From Thalassotalea_A litorea (GTDB lineage Bacteria; Pseudomonadota; Gammaproteobacteria; Enterobacterales; Alteromonadaceae): DNA of 64,000 nucleotides. Shown piece after piece: positions 26,295-36,603 of this stretch (positions are counted from its first letter, which is position 1; each line of letters opens with the position of its first letter). The stretch spans positions 139,695 through 203,694 of the forward strand of contig NZ_JBHZSG010000003.1 in the NCBI RefSeq assembly GCF_043642205.1, in the 5' to 3' direction. The notes under the pieces are model-generated. The model was not told where the DNA came from, ran no database searches, and saw only the letters and a program-made list of their open reading frames with translations. The translations under genes and the position numbers were made by a program.

Positions 26295-27734
26295 TTAATT
26301 AGTACCACCTATGGTTAACTCATCCACTTTAAGAGTTGGCTGACCAACGCCTACCGGTACACTTTGACCGTCTTTACCGCAAACCCCGACGCCATGATCC
26401 AGTTCAAGATCATTGGCAACCATACTGACTTTTTTCATTGCTTCAGGTCCAGAGCCTATCAAGGTAACGCCTTTTACCGGAGCCGTAATTTTACCATTTT
26501 CAATCAGGTAAGCTTCCGCCGTCGTAAAGACAAACTTACCGCTGGTAATATCTACCTGCCCGCCAGCAAAATTCGGTGCATAAATCCCTTTTTCTACCGA
26601 TGCAATGATATCTTCCTTGCTATGTGGGCCATTGAGCATGTATGTATTGGTCATTCGTGGCATTGGTAAATGCGCATAGGACTCGCGACGACCATTTCCG
26701 GTAGGGTTTACCCCCATCAGTCTGGCATTTTGCTTGTCCTGCATATAGCCTTTCAAAATACCGTTTTCAATCAACAGGTTATATTGTCCCGGCGTTCCTT
26801 CATCATCGATACTTATGGAGCCACGACGATTTTCCATCGTACCGTCATCAACAACAGTACATAATTGGGATGCGACCTGCTGGCCAACTTTACCAGAAAA
26901 CGCTGATGAACCTTTGCGATTGAAATCGCCTTCTAGACCATGGCCTACGGCTTCATGTAACAAAACGCCTGGCCATCCTGCGCCGAGTACAACCGGAAGC
27001 GTTCCTGCCGGTGCATCAATAGCTTGTAGATTCACTAAGGCCTGACGCACTGCCTCTTTGGCATAAAACTGAAAACGAGGTTGGCTATTGACCACGTCAA
27101 AAAAGTAATCGTAGCCGAATCGGCCACCGCCGCCACTGCTGCCGCGCTCGCGCTGACCATGTTCTTCGACAAGTACCGAACAGTTAAGACGTACCAGAGG
27201 ACGGATATCTGTTGCGTAGGTACCATCACTGGCGGCAACCAAAACCTTCTCGTAGACGCCTGATAGACTCGCGATCACCTGTTTCACCCGTGAATCGGCT
27301 TGTCTTGCACACGCTTCAATGTCATGCAACAAGGTGATTTTCTGTTCCTGGCTAAGACTTCCTAAAGGGTTATCTGCACCATAAAAGTTATGGCGTTGCT
27401 GTTGCGAGAATGCTTTAGTTGTAAAACTTTGACTTTCGGAGGTGATCCCACGGGCTGCACCAGCGGCACGATTTAATGCGGTTAAATTGATATCGTCGGA
27501 ATAGGCAAATCCGGTTTTTTCACCGCTGATTGCCCTGACCCCAACACCACGTTCGATGTTAAACGAACCTTCCTTAACAATACCGTCTTCTAAAACCCAG
27601 GATTCATGATTGGACGATTGAAAATACAGATCTGCATAATCAATTTGCTTTTGACAGATAAAGCCTAACGTGGCTTGCAAATCATCTGGGGTTAATTCAC
27701 TGCTGTGCAGTAGTTCTTGCTCTACAAGGTTCAT
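26295..27734 (-). CDS. tldD: Metalloprotease TldD
   Basis: Catalytic zinc subunit of the TldD/TldE peptidase. The 479-aa product has the metal-binding motif HEAVGHGLEGD (HExxxH, about residues 262-272) and a later Cys in GVCGKDGQSVPVGVGQP near the C-terminus. It is close to pmbA, but the two are split by a small gene and by darP. The upstream gene on the same strand is a nitrilase-family amidase, separated by a 265-bp repeat. Confidence 0.96.
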   Translation of the reverse strand: MNLVEQELLHSSELTPDDLQATLGFICQKQIDYADLYFQSSNHESWVLEDGIVKEGSFNIERGVGVRAISGEKTGFAYSDDINLTALNRAAGAARGITSESQSFTTKAFSQQQRHNFYGADNPLGSLSQEQKITLLHDIEACARQADSRVKQVIASLSGVYEKVLVAASDGTYATDIRPLVRLNCSVLVEEHGQRERGSSGGGGRFGYDYFFDVVNSQPRFQFYAKEAVRQALVNLQAIDAPAGTLPVVLGAGWPGVLLHEAVGHGLEGDFNRKGSSAFSGKVGQQVASQLCTVVDDGTMENRRGSISIDDEGTPGQYNLLIENGILKGYMQDKQNARLMGVNPTGNGRRESYAHLPMPRMTNTYMLNGPHSKEDIIASVEKGIYAPNFAGGQVDITSGKFVFTTAEAYLIENGKITAPVKGVTLIGSGPEAMKKVSMVANDLELDHGVGVCGKDGQSVPVGVGQPTLKVDELTIGGTN

Positions 27735-27830
27735 AAATAGGATAAATCGTTAAATAATCAAAGACGAAAGATATACCCTGTATCTTACACCGTCTGATAT
27801 TTTTTCGCTCAGTTAATTGTCAGGCTTGCT

Positions 27831-28095
27831 ATACCAATCACATTAAATTATTGCTCACTCAGTGAGAGTTTAAAGGCTTTTAGACAAGGCTTTGGTTGCA
27901 GAGATTGGTTATTCCATTGTCAAAATCAGTGACGCAGGATAAACGCCTTTAAAACTCACCCGTAGGGAGTTTACCAGAGGCCCATTTACGGCCCTATATT
28001 TCATTAATATAGAATGACTATATCAATAAAATCTATGTTGTAACTGAACCTCTGCCCTAACTCTGAGTTGTGCACAAACTTAATGTGATTGGTAT
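27831..28095 (+). repeat. Full-length ATACCAATC repeat, copy A (265 bp)
   Basis: Bounded by perfect 15-bp inverted repeats ATACCAATCACATTA / TAATGTGATTGGTAT. Inside, GAGTTTAAAGGC (27866-27877) can pair with GCCTTTAAAACTC (27945-27957), so the transcript would fold strongly. No ORF. Its length equals copy B at 50467-50731. It lies between the amidase gene and tldD, both on the minus strand. Confidence 0.9.
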
Positions 28096-28189
28096 TAGGA
28101 TCGAATAACGCGGTAAAGATAGTAGATTATCGCCCCACACAGCTGACAGTAGCGCTGTTCACGAGATAGGAAATGACTCAATTAGCGAT

Positions 28190-29098
28190 TTATTTTAGCG
28201 CGGATTTATCATAAGCATTGAACTGCAGCGAAAACCGATTATGCTCATTTACCTCAATGCTGGCACGAACTTGTTGCAGTAGTTGTTTATCAAACTGAGT
28301 CGTGACCAAACCACTTAACTGCTCCCTGGTGTCGATAATCTGACACTCGCCCCAAGGATTCACCACCATGGCATGACCAAAGGTTTCCCTGCCATTGGCG
28401 TGAAGCCCCTGTTGTGCTGCCGCCACCATGTAGACCTGATTTTCTATGGCTCGAGCTTGCAATAAAGGCTGCCAATGGGCTTGCCCGGTTACCTGCGTAA
28501 AGGCACTTGGTAAACAAATCACCTCCGCCCCTTGTTGACGCATGGCACGAAACAATTCCGGAAACCTTAAATCATAACAAATCGCAAAACCGACCTTAAC
28601 TCCGTTAATATCCACACAGGTGATTTTCTCGCCCGGGTCGGTGTAACGAGATTCTTGATAACTACGGGTATTATCGTCAACACGGACATCAAACAGATGA
28701 AGTTTCTGGTAATCGGCAAGCAGTGTTCCATCGGGCGAAAATAACAGACTACTCGCATGAAAGCGTGTCCCCTGAGCACTTTGGGTGGGAATCGAGCCCG
28801 CTAACAAATAACATCGATGCTTTTTCGCAAGCTGAGCCAGAGCTGACTGCATCGTCCCTGGGCTTAAATCAAATAACGATTCGGCCAGCTGTAACTGTTC
28901 CTGATCAGAGCCACCAAAATACAGACAGCATTCTGGAAGCACAACCAGATGGGTATCATCGCCGTTAAAATTATCGCTGTCAGATTCGTTTAGCTTATGG
29001 CAGGCATTAACTGGATGAGCCGTTAGAATTCGGTCTATTTCCGCCAGGTTGGCATCGATATCCGGGCGCGAAGTCATCTGTAATGCCGACAACCACAT
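28190..29098 (-). CDS. Carbon-nitrogen hydrolase (Nit1-type deaminated-glutathione amidase family)
   Basis: Nitrilase-superfamily amidase acting in the cytoplasm. The 302-aa product has the complete catalytic triad: Glu56 in VVLPECC, Lys132 in YQKLHLFDV and Cys174 in FAICYDLRFPELFR. Motifs resemble the Nit1/YbeM branch, whose members repair deaminated glutathione; substrate is inferred only from similarity. It sits 2 bases after yhdP and upstream of tldD, a conserved gamma-proteobacterial order. Confidence 0.88.
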   Translation of the reverse strand: MWLSALQMTSRPDIDANLAEIDRILTAHPVNACHKLNESDSDNFNGDDTHLVVLPECCLYFGGSDQEQLQLAESLFDLSPGTMQSALAQLAKKHRCYLLAGSIPTQSAQGTRFHASSLLFSPDGTLLADYQKLHLFDVRVDDNTRSYQESRYTDPGEKITCVDINGVKVGFAICYDLRFPELFRAMRQQGAEVICLPSAFTQVTGQAHWQPLLQARAIENQVYMVAAAQQGLHANGRETFGHAMVVNPWGECQIIDTREQLSGLVTTQFDKQLLQQVRASIEVNEHNRFSLQFNAYDKSALK

Positions 29099-29100
29099 GC

Positions 29101-32100
29101 TTATGGTGCCCCTTTGTCGTTTTTCTTTTTATCTTTTTTGGTCGACTGTTTGTCCTCTGGCAGCGTAACAATGGACTCTTGTTCTGCTGTCGCCGGAGAT
29201 ACAATTTTTAACGTCGGTTTGCGATCATCGGCTTTCATTTTCCGACTGCGACGCTCGACTTCATTGAATACCGGTTCATCGATGGTACCGGTGAGTTCGA
29301 AGTTAATTACCGAGATCACTTCCGATTTCTGCAAAACTTCATCAACAACCATGGCTCCAATCCCAGCGGCCGGGTTAATAGCAAATGCAAGAATAATGGG
29401 AATTGATGATGTTATTTTAGGCGCAAACGACATTTTATAATCCAGACTTTCGTCAATCAGGTTGGTATTGCCTGTAATCGTGACGTTGCCTGCCACCCCA
29501 TCCATACGCAAATTATCGGTGAATAACACGCCATCGTTAAGAATAAAGTCGCCTTTAATGTCGTTATAAAACATACCCTTGGCGAAAACGTCGCGAAAAT
29601 CCAGAGCAAGCTTGCGCACTAACGTCTGAATACTGAACAATGCCAGCAAACGCGCACCTTTATCATCAACATCTGCCAAATAGCCATCATCTAACCGAGC
29701 ACTGACTTTGCCATGCAGGCTGTCCAATTCGAAGTTCTGTGGTCCACCCTGCCAGTTAAAGGTAAAAGTAGACGCTAGTCCGCTATCGCGAATTTCGGAA
29801 CCAAAGCCCAATTGCTCCAATTCATCGCCAATATCATTGGCGGTAAACGTCCCCTGGATATCGGTTAGATTGGCTTCATCATTAACCAACCATTGCCCAG
29901 ATAAATTCAAATTAAAGCCCTTGCGAGCCGCGCTAAAGGATTCCAGAGTAGCAACATTAGTACCACCCTTAATCAAAGAAAACGTTACCTTGCCAAGATC
30001 CAGGTTTTGATACTTACAGCTAGAGCAGGAAAATAGAATTTTTGGCATATCCGCTGGTAGGAAACTCATTTCGGTTACCGCATCTTCTATGATCGCAATT
30101 TCCTCTTCTACCTCCTGCTGCGTTTTAGGAACATTTTCCATCAGGTGAATAAAGTCAGCATCGATTTCTAGCCCTTGCCTGGCAAAATCATGATGGAATT
30201 TCACTCGACTACGCGCTTCATCGGAATTTAGCTGCAGTAACCACCAATCTGTTTTGTCGACAAGATTAAAAGAAACATCGGTAAGGTCTTGTCTGAAAAA
30301 TTTTAATCGGGCGATATTCCCGCGAATACGCTCCGGCGCCTGAATAAAGCTCGGCGCTACTGAAGATGCGCCTCCATTCGGTATACTGGTTAAAATATCA
30401 CTGACCAGAGAATACCAGGGCTGCAGTTCAATCTCTTGCAGATCGGTGGTGATGTGAAAGCCCTCTAACGGCAAAAACATTTTTTCCCGGCCGAGAATCA
30501 AATGTGACCGTTTAAATCGCACCTGTTGATGCAGTAACTCACCAAAAAAGTTAAGTTCATCACCAAGTCTTACCTCAATATTGGAGTTATTTGCTCGCCC
30601 ATTAGCGGTTGCGCGTAACGTAAGTGCGGTACCGGTCGCTTTACGATAAGGAGCTGGCAGAGCAAGACTTGCAGCCTCAAGATCAGAGTCAATGGTTAGC
30701 TTATAGCTAAACTCCCCTTCTGAGGGCATAAACAACGCCAAATCACCTTGCCAGTTCACAGGGCCGCTAATATAAGGTTGCAACGGTTCGGGGATTTCCC
30801 CTTGATAATGCGCTTCCTGCCAATTGCCGGTAAGCCCTAAATCAACCTGATAAAAATCGTCTTCAATGCGCCCGTCTACATCAATATTCATTGGCAGATC
30901 GCGCCACAGCATTTGCAGGTTATCCGCCTTGATAGCGGAGTTTTCAAAATTTAACTGGCCCTTGATATGACGAAATGCCATGTCTGGCGCCGCTAACTTA
31001 GCACTTAGATCGGTAAAGTTCACTTCGCCTTTGGCGATCGCTTTGCTCGTTTGCGTTAATGGTAAATCTAACGAAAACCAGCCTGTCACATCTCCCTGAG
31101 GGTCAATAAAGGTCAAGGTCTCACCGACACTTTTTTTAAGAGGGCTGTTCAGCATAAGTTGTTTCAGGCGCTCACCATTGGTCGCTACCGGAGTGCGTAC
31201 CGTTAACAGGCCGGCCTTACTCTTTAGTTCCGGAATCGCTACTTTTACATTTCGGGTAGGGATCCCTTGCAAACGTCCATCATGAGCAGTGATCAACATG
31301 GAATTATTGGTGAAATTCAGATTCGCCTTGAGCTGTTCGATGGCAGGCCAGTCTTGCTGAAACTGATATTTACTTTGTTCAATATCGGCATCAACGACAA
31401 AGATTCCGGAATTATCGGTAAATGGAAAGTCCTGCAATGCGCCATTAAATATAACGCTCGCCCGGGTTATATTACCGTAGAAAATAGACTGATTAAGATA
31501 ACTCACCAAATTTGGTGACATTTTTTTCAAAGGCAGATAATACTTAGCACGACTAACATCACCATTGTTAACCGTCACACCTAATGCCATTGACATGGGT
31601 TCATCGACAGGATTGAACAACGTCATTTTTCCATCGAGATTTAATTCATCGGAATCCAGATTTATCTCATCAGCCTCAAAACGCCATTGTTTGTCGGAAA
31701 ATTCGAAGTGGATATCTGCATTGAGTTCGGTCACCGGCATTGGTCTGGCAAAATGTTCACCAAAATCCAGTTCGCTATCACTACTGGTAACACTGGCAAA
31801 TACCTGGTTATTTACCATCTGCACCCTTGAGTGAAAATTCTCAATCCCTGGAATTGCGCCAACATTTTTCCAACTGAAATCCTGCATTTTCATCGACGCC
31901 AACGTATAACGAGGCCTGACCTGGTAATGCAGCTGCTCAATATCTCCCTGTATGCGCAACTGCTTTAGCAAATCATACTGTTCAAAAAGGCCTTCAGTGA
32001 GCGGTAATAACTGGCCCCATTCAGATAACGATATACGCGGCAGATAAGCGTGTTGTATGCCTTTTTGCTGCAATATAGCAAGTTGCAATGGCGTAAATTT

Positions 32101-33051
32101 CTGTTCATTAAGGGTGAGATTTAAAGGCGAAGTCTGTAGACGGTAGTTATTACCAAGACCGATGCGCTGCCAGTCAATTCGGCCATGTTCCAAACGCAAT
32201 TGTAGAGGATCCGCTCCCTGATTCCACGATACCGTATTAGTGCCCAGGCGCAGGCGCATATTCGTTACCTGCCCTTGTTCAATGTCAAACCAAGATCGAA
32301 AATTGATGTTAGATTCTAATTCATTGCCCCGTTCGCCTAAAAACGCATCCAGAAATGGCGCAATGTTAAGATTATTCGCCTGCAGATACATCTGACCTGC
32401 TAATCCCAAGTCGGTGCCAGAGGTAAGATTTACCAGCAGTTTTGCAGAATTGTCGGTGACCCCCTGTAAGTGGATATTACCAACACCCCGATGACGATCA
32501 CCTTGGTTTAACCATGCCATCTGTGCGATTTCGAAAGTGTGTTGCTGCTCACCTTTATCGACGACAAACAAGCTGTTTTCAACCGTGAACCGACTGGTCT
32601 TTTTAAGAAATAGATCGAGAATTGACTGCACATCGGTGTTTGATTGCTGGTCCTGATTTTCCATTAATTGCTGGGGATTAACTTTCAGGGTCGCACCGAT
32701 CAGGTGGAAATTTTTGGCGATAACCGCCCGCTGTTTAACGCTATTGATGATATCCAGAGACACTTCGATTTGTTGTATCTGAATATCAAGCGCTTGCTCC
32801 TGCGACACATTAACATCACTGACCACCAGCGCAGGACCAAAATTTTTCCAGCCAGCGGATAGCTCGCCAATACGAATCTCGCCGTCGTATAGCTCATTGA
32901 CATATTCTTCAAGGCTGGCTTTGTACGTAGGTGCATAAGGCAAAAATAAACGGGCAGCCGAAAACAGTACTGCAAAGAGTACCAATAGCACCGCCAATGT
33001 TTTATAAAGACGGTTCAGCCAGATGTTTAGCCATCGCTTGACGCCTTTCAC
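29101..33051 (-). CDS. yhdP: AsmA-like phospholipid transport protein YhdP
   Basis: Very large (1316 aa) AsmA-family protein with a single N-terminal membrane helix (about residues 12-34) and a long periplasmic beta-groove. With TamB and YdbH it is thought to carry phospholipids to the outer membrane in E. coli. The C-terminal part has the family segment FAPKITSSIPIILAFAINP and ends in a charged tail. It overlaps the stop region of rng by one base and lies in the conserved mreBCD-maf-rng-yhdP order. Full length, no frameshift seen. Confidence 0.94.
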   Translation of the reverse strand: MKGVKRWLNIWLNRLYKTLAVLLVLFAVLFSAARLFLPYAPTYKASLEEYVNELYDGEIRIGELSAGWKNFGPALVVSDVNVSQEQALDIQIQQIEVSLDIINSVKQRAVIAKNFHLIGATLKVNPQQLMENQDQQSNTDVQSILDLFLKKTSRFTVENSLFVVDKGEQQHTFEIAQMAWLNQGDRHRGVGNIHLQGVTDNSAKLLVNLTSGTDLGLAGQMYLQANNLNIAPFLDAFLGERGNELESNINFRSWFDIEQGQVTNMRLRLGTNTVSWNQGADPLQLRLEHGRIDWQRIGLGNNYRLQTSPLNLTLNEQKFTPLQLAILQQKGIQHAYLPRISLSEWGQLLPLTEGLFEQYDLLKQLRIQGDIEQLHYQVRPRYTLASMKMQDFSWKNVGAIPGIENFHSRVQMVNNQVFASVTSSDSELDFGEHFARPMPVTELNADIHFEFSDKQWRFEADEINLDSDELNLDGKMTLFNPVDEPMSMALGVTVNNGDVSRAKYYLPLKKMSPNLVSYLNQSIFYGNITRASVIFNGALQDFPFTDNSGIFVVDADIEQSKYQFQQDWPAIEQLKANLNFTNNSMLITAHDGRLQGIPTRNVKVAIPELKSKAGLLTVRTPVATNGERLKQLMLNSPLKKSVGETLTFIDPQGDVTGWFSLDLPLTQTSKAIAKGEVNFTDLSAKLAAPDMAFRHIKGQLNFENSAIKADNLQMLWRDLPMNIDVDGRIEDDFYQVDLGLTGNWQEAHYQGEIPEPLQPYISGPVNWQGDLALFMPSEGEFSYKLTIDSDLEAASLALPAPYRKATGTALTLRATANGRANNSNIEVRLGDELNFFGELLHQQVRFKRSHLILGREKMFLPLEGFHITTDLQEIELQPWYSLVSDILTSIPNGGASSVAPSFIQAPERIRGNIARLKFFRQDLTDVSFNLVDKTDWWLLQLNSDEARSRVKFHHDFARQGLEIDADFIHLMENVPKTQQEVEEEIAIIEDAVTEMSFLPADMPKILFSCSSCKYQNLDLGKVTFSLIKGGTNVATLESFSAARKGFNLNLSGQWLVNDEANLTDIQGTFTANDIGDELEQLGFGSEIRDSGLASTFTFNWQGGPQNFELDSLHGKVSARLDDGYLADVDDKGARLLALFSIQTLVRKLALDFRDVFAKGMFYNDIKGDFILNDGVLFTDNLRMDGVAGNVTITGNTNLIDESLDYKMSFAPKITSSIPIILAFAINPAAGIGAMVVDEVLQKSEVISVINFELTGTIDEPVFNEVERRSRKMKADDRKPTLKIVSPATAEQESIVTLPEDKQSTKKDKKKNDKGAP

Positions 33052-34523
33052 TACATCATCACCACATCGAATTGTTCCTGGTTATACATAGTTTCTGCCT
33101 GAACTTTGATTTGTTTGCCGATAAACACTTCAAGCTCAGCCAAATGATGATACTCATCTTCATTTAATGATTCGCTTACCGCCGGTGCGGCATAAACAAT
33201 GAACTGATCAGCCTCATAAGCCCGGTTTACCCGAACAATCTCACGTAAGATTTCAAAACAGACCGTCTCAACGGTTTTCATATTACCGCGACCATCACAA
33301 ACCGGACAATGGGAACACAACACATGCTCAAGACTTTCACGCGTCCGCTTGCGGGTCATTTCCACTAATCCCAAAGATGAGAAACCGCTAACTGAGTACT
33401 TCACTTTGTCTTTAGACATGGCTAAGTCCAAACTGTTCAATACCCGTTTTTGATGTTCGTTGCTGGTCATATCGATAAAATCAACAATGATGATTCCGCC
33501 CAGGTTACGCAGCCTTAACTGGCGGGCAATGGCTTGTGTGGCTTCGATATTGGTGTTAAAAATGGTTTGTTCCAGATTTCGATGTCCGACAAAGGCGCCT
33601 GTATTGATATCTATGGTAGTCATGGCTTCGGTCTGATCGATAATCAAATAACCACCGGATTTTAGTTCAACCTTACGTTGCAATGCCCTTTGGATCTCAT
33701 TTTCGACATCAAACAGATCAAAAATCGGTCGCTCCCCCGGATAGTATTCAATAATCGGCGACATCTCTGGAACAAACTCTTGAGTGAACTCTTTAATCTC
33801 TTCAAAACTTAGTTTCGAATCCACACGAATTCTTTCCAATCCGCCGCCAACAAAATCACGGATGACACGAACCGCTAGATCGAGATCCTGATACAGGGGT
33901 AATTTGGTTTGTTTACGTTGCTTGCGCTCCGCCACTTTCTTCCAGACCCGACGTAGAAATTCCGCATCATGGCGAACTTCTTCATCACCGGCACCTTCGG
34001 CGGCGGTACGAACAATAAAGCCGCTTTGTTCATCACAATATGGGGTAACGATGGATTTTAACCGGGCCCGTTCTTTATCATCTTCAATGCGCTGTGAAAT
34101 GCCGGCATGATTGGCGTTAGGCATCATTACCAGATATCTTGAGGCGATAGTAATATCAGTCGTTAAACGGGCACCCTTGGTGCCGAGAGGATCTTTGACA
34201 ACCTGAACCATCAGGTACTGGCCTTCATGAACTAATGTGCGAATATCTTTTTCTTTGTCATTATCACCTTTGTCGCCCTTGTCAGCGGTGATTAAACGAG
34301 TGCGGATATCACTGGCGTGCAAAAACGCGGCCTTATCCAGGTTGATATCAACAAATGCTGCCTGCATACCCGGTAAGACACGAATTATCTTACCGAGATA
34401 GATATTTCCGACAATACCGCGCTTACCGTTTCGTTCAATATGAACTTCCTGCAAGGTGCCGTTCTCGATCAGGGCAACACGAGTTTCACTTGGGGTTACA
34501 TTTATTAGAAGCTCGCCACTCAT
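33051..34523 (-). CDS. rng: Ribonuclease G
   Basis: Endoribonuclease of the RNase E/G family that trims the 5' end of 16S rRNA and degrades some mRNAs. The 490-aa product has an N-terminal S1 RNA-binding domain (about 38-125), the catalytic DNase I-like domain with the metal-binding segment TTIDINTGAFVG and a second acid in IIIVDFIDM, and a zinc-link CPVCDGRG near 404-411. It lacks the long RNase E C-terminal scaffold, which identifies RNase G. Located between maf and yhdP. Confidence 0.97.
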   Translation of the reverse strand: MSGELLINVTPSETRVALIENGTLQEVHIERNGKRGIVGNIYLGKIIRVLPGMQAAFVDINLDKAAFLHASDIRTRLITADKGDKGDNDKEKDIRTLVHEGQYLMVQVVKDPLGTKGARLTTDITIASRYLVMMPNANHAGISQRIEDDKERARLKSIVTPYCDEQSGFIVRTAAEGAGDEEVRHDAEFLRRVWKKVAERKQRKQTKLPLYQDLDLAVRVIRDFVGGGLERIRVDSKLSFEEIKEFTQEFVPEMSPIIEYYPGERPIFDLFDVENEIQRALQRKVELKSGGYLIIDQTEAMTTIDINTGAFVGHRNLEQTIFNTNIEATQAIARQLRLRNLGGIIIVDFIDMTSNEHQKRVLNSLDLAMSKDKVKYSVSGFSSLGLVEMTRKRTRESLEHVLCSHCPVCDGRGNMKTVETVCFEILREIVRVNRAYEADQFIVYAAPAVSESLNEDEYHHLAELEVFIGKQIKVQAETMYNQEQFDVVMM

Positions 34524-34543
34524 TGATCAGTTAGTATCCATTA

Positions 34544-35098
34544 TTATATCAAGCAATTTAATAGTTGTTCGGTCTCGTATAAGGGTAGGCCAACAATGGC
34601 AGAATAGCTGCCATCGATGCGGGTTACAAACTTCCCTGCCATTCCCTGTATCGCGTAGCCACCGGCTTTATCCTGTGGCTCCCCGGTCTGCCAGTAGGCC
34701 AACACTTCCTGCTCACTGACGTTACGAAAATAAACATCCGAGCTGACCAGTACCTGCTCTAACGCCTGGCCTTTGCGCACCGCAACGGCCGTTAACACTT
34801 GATGTGCACGTCCTGACAGCTGGGCAAACATTGCTCGAAAGTCCTCAAAGTTTTTGGGTTTTTCAAGAATGGCATGGTCAACAACGACAATGGTGTCAGA
34901 GCCAAGGACGATGTCATCGCTTGCCACGTTGCACTGTCCTGCCGCAGATTTTTCCCGGGCTAATCGAGCCACATAGTCTTCGGGGGATTCGCCCGATATG
35001 GGTGTCTCGATGACGGAGCCATCAACCACCTCAAATTTGATCCCTAGCTGGTTTAAAAGCTCCCGGCGACGGGGCGATTTTGACGCGAGATAAAGCAT
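34544..35098 (-). CDS. maf: Nucleoside triphosphate pyrophosphatase (Maf, YhdE type)
   Basis: House-cleaning pyrophosphatase of the Maf family, which in the YhdE branch acts on dTTP and UTP. The 184-aa product has the SKSPRRRELL motif near residues 7-16, the catalytic VLGSDTIVV segment near residues 65-73, and KAGGYAIQG later. Location after mreBCD and before rng is the conserved yhdE context. Length is normal. Confidence 0.94.
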   Translation of the reverse strand: MLYLASKSPRRRELLNQLGIKFEVVDGSVIETPISGESPEDYVARLAREKSAAGQCNVASDDIVLGSDTIVVVDHAILEKPKNFEDFRAMFAQLSGRAHQVLTAVAVRKGQALEQVLVSSDVYFRNVSEQEVLAYWQTGEPQDKAGGYAIQGMAGKFVTRIDGSYSAIVGLPLYETEQLLNCLI

Positions 35099-35201
35099 AT
35101 CAGGGCCTAATGACCTTATCGGTTCATGTACTATTTAAAGGACGTTTATTCGTTTATAAACACAAAAAAGGTTAAATTAACACGTTAAAAACAAACGGCC
35201 T

Positions 35202-35684
35202 TTAACGCACCTTAAATTGTCGTCTTATTTTCCGCAGTAACAAAAATATTACCCACCAAAGTATGGCACTGGTGATTACCGGTATCAGATAGGTCATTGA
35301 AAAATCAACACCAAATACAAATCTCTGAACCCAGAATATCAACAGGTGATAAAGCGCGGTCAATAAACCGATGATAAGCGATTGTTGCCAAAGAGAAAAG
35401 TTTCTAATGGCCTGATAGTTATTTGCCATTACATAAACCACCATTGCCAGTGCAAAGGCGTTAATGCCTAATACCGAACCCAACAACACATCAAGCAACA
35501 AACCAACAAACCAGGCCGTCAGCACGCTGACACGATTCGGCAACGCCATAGACCAATAACAAAGCACTAGCAGTGCCCAGTTCGGTCGATAGGCATCCAA
35601 CGCGATAGGCAAGGGAATGATCGAGAAAATCAGTGAGATAAAGATAGTGATATAAATCACTTTGGTATTATTTTTGGCCTTCAT
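35202..35684 (-). CDS. mreD: Rod shape-determining protein MreD
   Basis: Integral-membrane part of the elongasome that maintains rod shape. The 160-aa product is hydrophobic with about five membrane helices and begins with a basic segment. It carries LDVLLGSVLGINAFAL, typical of MreD. It overlaps mreC by four bases, so the two are probably coupled. Sequence conservation is low in the family; operon position gives the firm name. Confidence 0.95.
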   Translation of the reverse strand: MKAKNNTKVIYITIFISLIFSIIPLPIALDAYRPNWALLVLCYWSMALPNRVSVLTAWFVGLLLDVLLGSVLGINAFALAMVVYVMANNYQAIRNFSLWQQSLIIGLLTALYHLLIFWVQRFVFGVDFSMTYLIPVITSAILWWVIFLLLRKIRRQFKVR

Positions 35685-36568
35685 CCCTGACCTTCTTGTT
35701 GTTTTTTATCCGAGTTTTCTGGCGTAGCGGGTAGTGATTGTAGATTGGGTCTGTCCGGCCACAACAACAATAAATAGCGTAAGCGATCAATTTTTACCAA
35801 AGGCTTGATCGTCACTTGCGCAAACTCACGAAAACTGTTTGCACTAACATCGGTTACGCTGGCGACCGGATAGCCTTCCGGAAATTTGCCACCAAGTCCG
35901 GAGGTAACCAACAAGTCTCCTTGCTGAATGTCAGTGGATAACGGCACATGAATCACTTCCATTCGGTTAACACTACCCGTACCTTTGCCGATCAGTCGGA
36001 TGCCATTACGATGAATTCTTAAAGGAATCGCATGAGAAATATCGGTCAGTAACAGGACTCGAGAGTTATTAACGCCTACATGTAAGATTTGACCGGCGAC
36101 GCCATGGTCATCAACGACTGGCTGCCCCTCATACAAACCATCTTCCAGCCCCCGGTTAATTACCACCTGATGTGAATAGGGGTCAGAGTCAACAGCAAGG
36201 ATCTCAGCGACCATTTTTTTATGGTCCCGGCGCACAGGCGAGGCTAAAAGATTACGTAAACGATCATTCTCTTGTTTAAGAATGTCCATTTGTAAGAGTT
36301 TTTCTTTGAGCTTAAGCTCATTGACCTGATAACGTTGATTTTCCGTCATCAATTGCTTACGACTTACCAGGTTTTCCGCGGTATAGTCGAGAAATTGCTT
36401 GGGAGCATTGGCGAGATATTGCAGAGGGCTTACCAGAGATTGCATAAAACCTCTGGCAACTTCAAAACTTTCCAGCTTATGGTCGCAATACATAAAAGCT
36501 CCGGATAAAATCAGAGCTAAAAACATACGTCGATGGCTGGAAAACCCTTCAACAAAAATTGGATTCAT
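35681..36568 (-). CDS. mreC: Rod shape-determining protein MreC
   Basis: Bitopic periplasmic scaffold of the elongasome that activates PBP2/RodA. The 295-aa product has an N-terminal membrane helix, a coiled coil (about 70-110; NELKLKEKLLQMDILKQENDRL region) and the beta-barrel core with VVINRGLEDGLYEGQPVVDDHGVAGQI-type repeats. It lies between mreB and mreD. The C-terminus is a short polar tail. Confidence 0.96.
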   Translation of the reverse strand: MNPIFVEGFSSHRRMFLALILSGAFMYCDHKLESFEVARGFMQSLVSPLQYLANAPKQFLDYTAENLVSRKQLMTENQRYQVNELKLKEKLLQMDILKQENDRLRNLLASPVRRDHKKMVAEILAVDSDPYSHQVVINRGLEDGLYEGQPVVDDHGVAGQILHVGVNNSRVLLLTDISHAIPLRIHRNGIRLIGKGTGSVNRMEVIHVPLSTDIQQGDLLVTSGLGGKFPEGYPVASVTDVSANSFREFAQVTIKPLVKIDRLRYLLLLWPDRPNLQSLPATPENSDKKQQEGQG

Positions 36569-36603
36569 GGTTATTGATTTCTCTTGCTTAGTGAGAAATG
36601 TGA

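Noticed and set aside
29114..29440. 108-aa and other plus-strand ORFs antisense to yhdP
   Set aside because: They are shadow frames inside a long, well-supported conserved gene.
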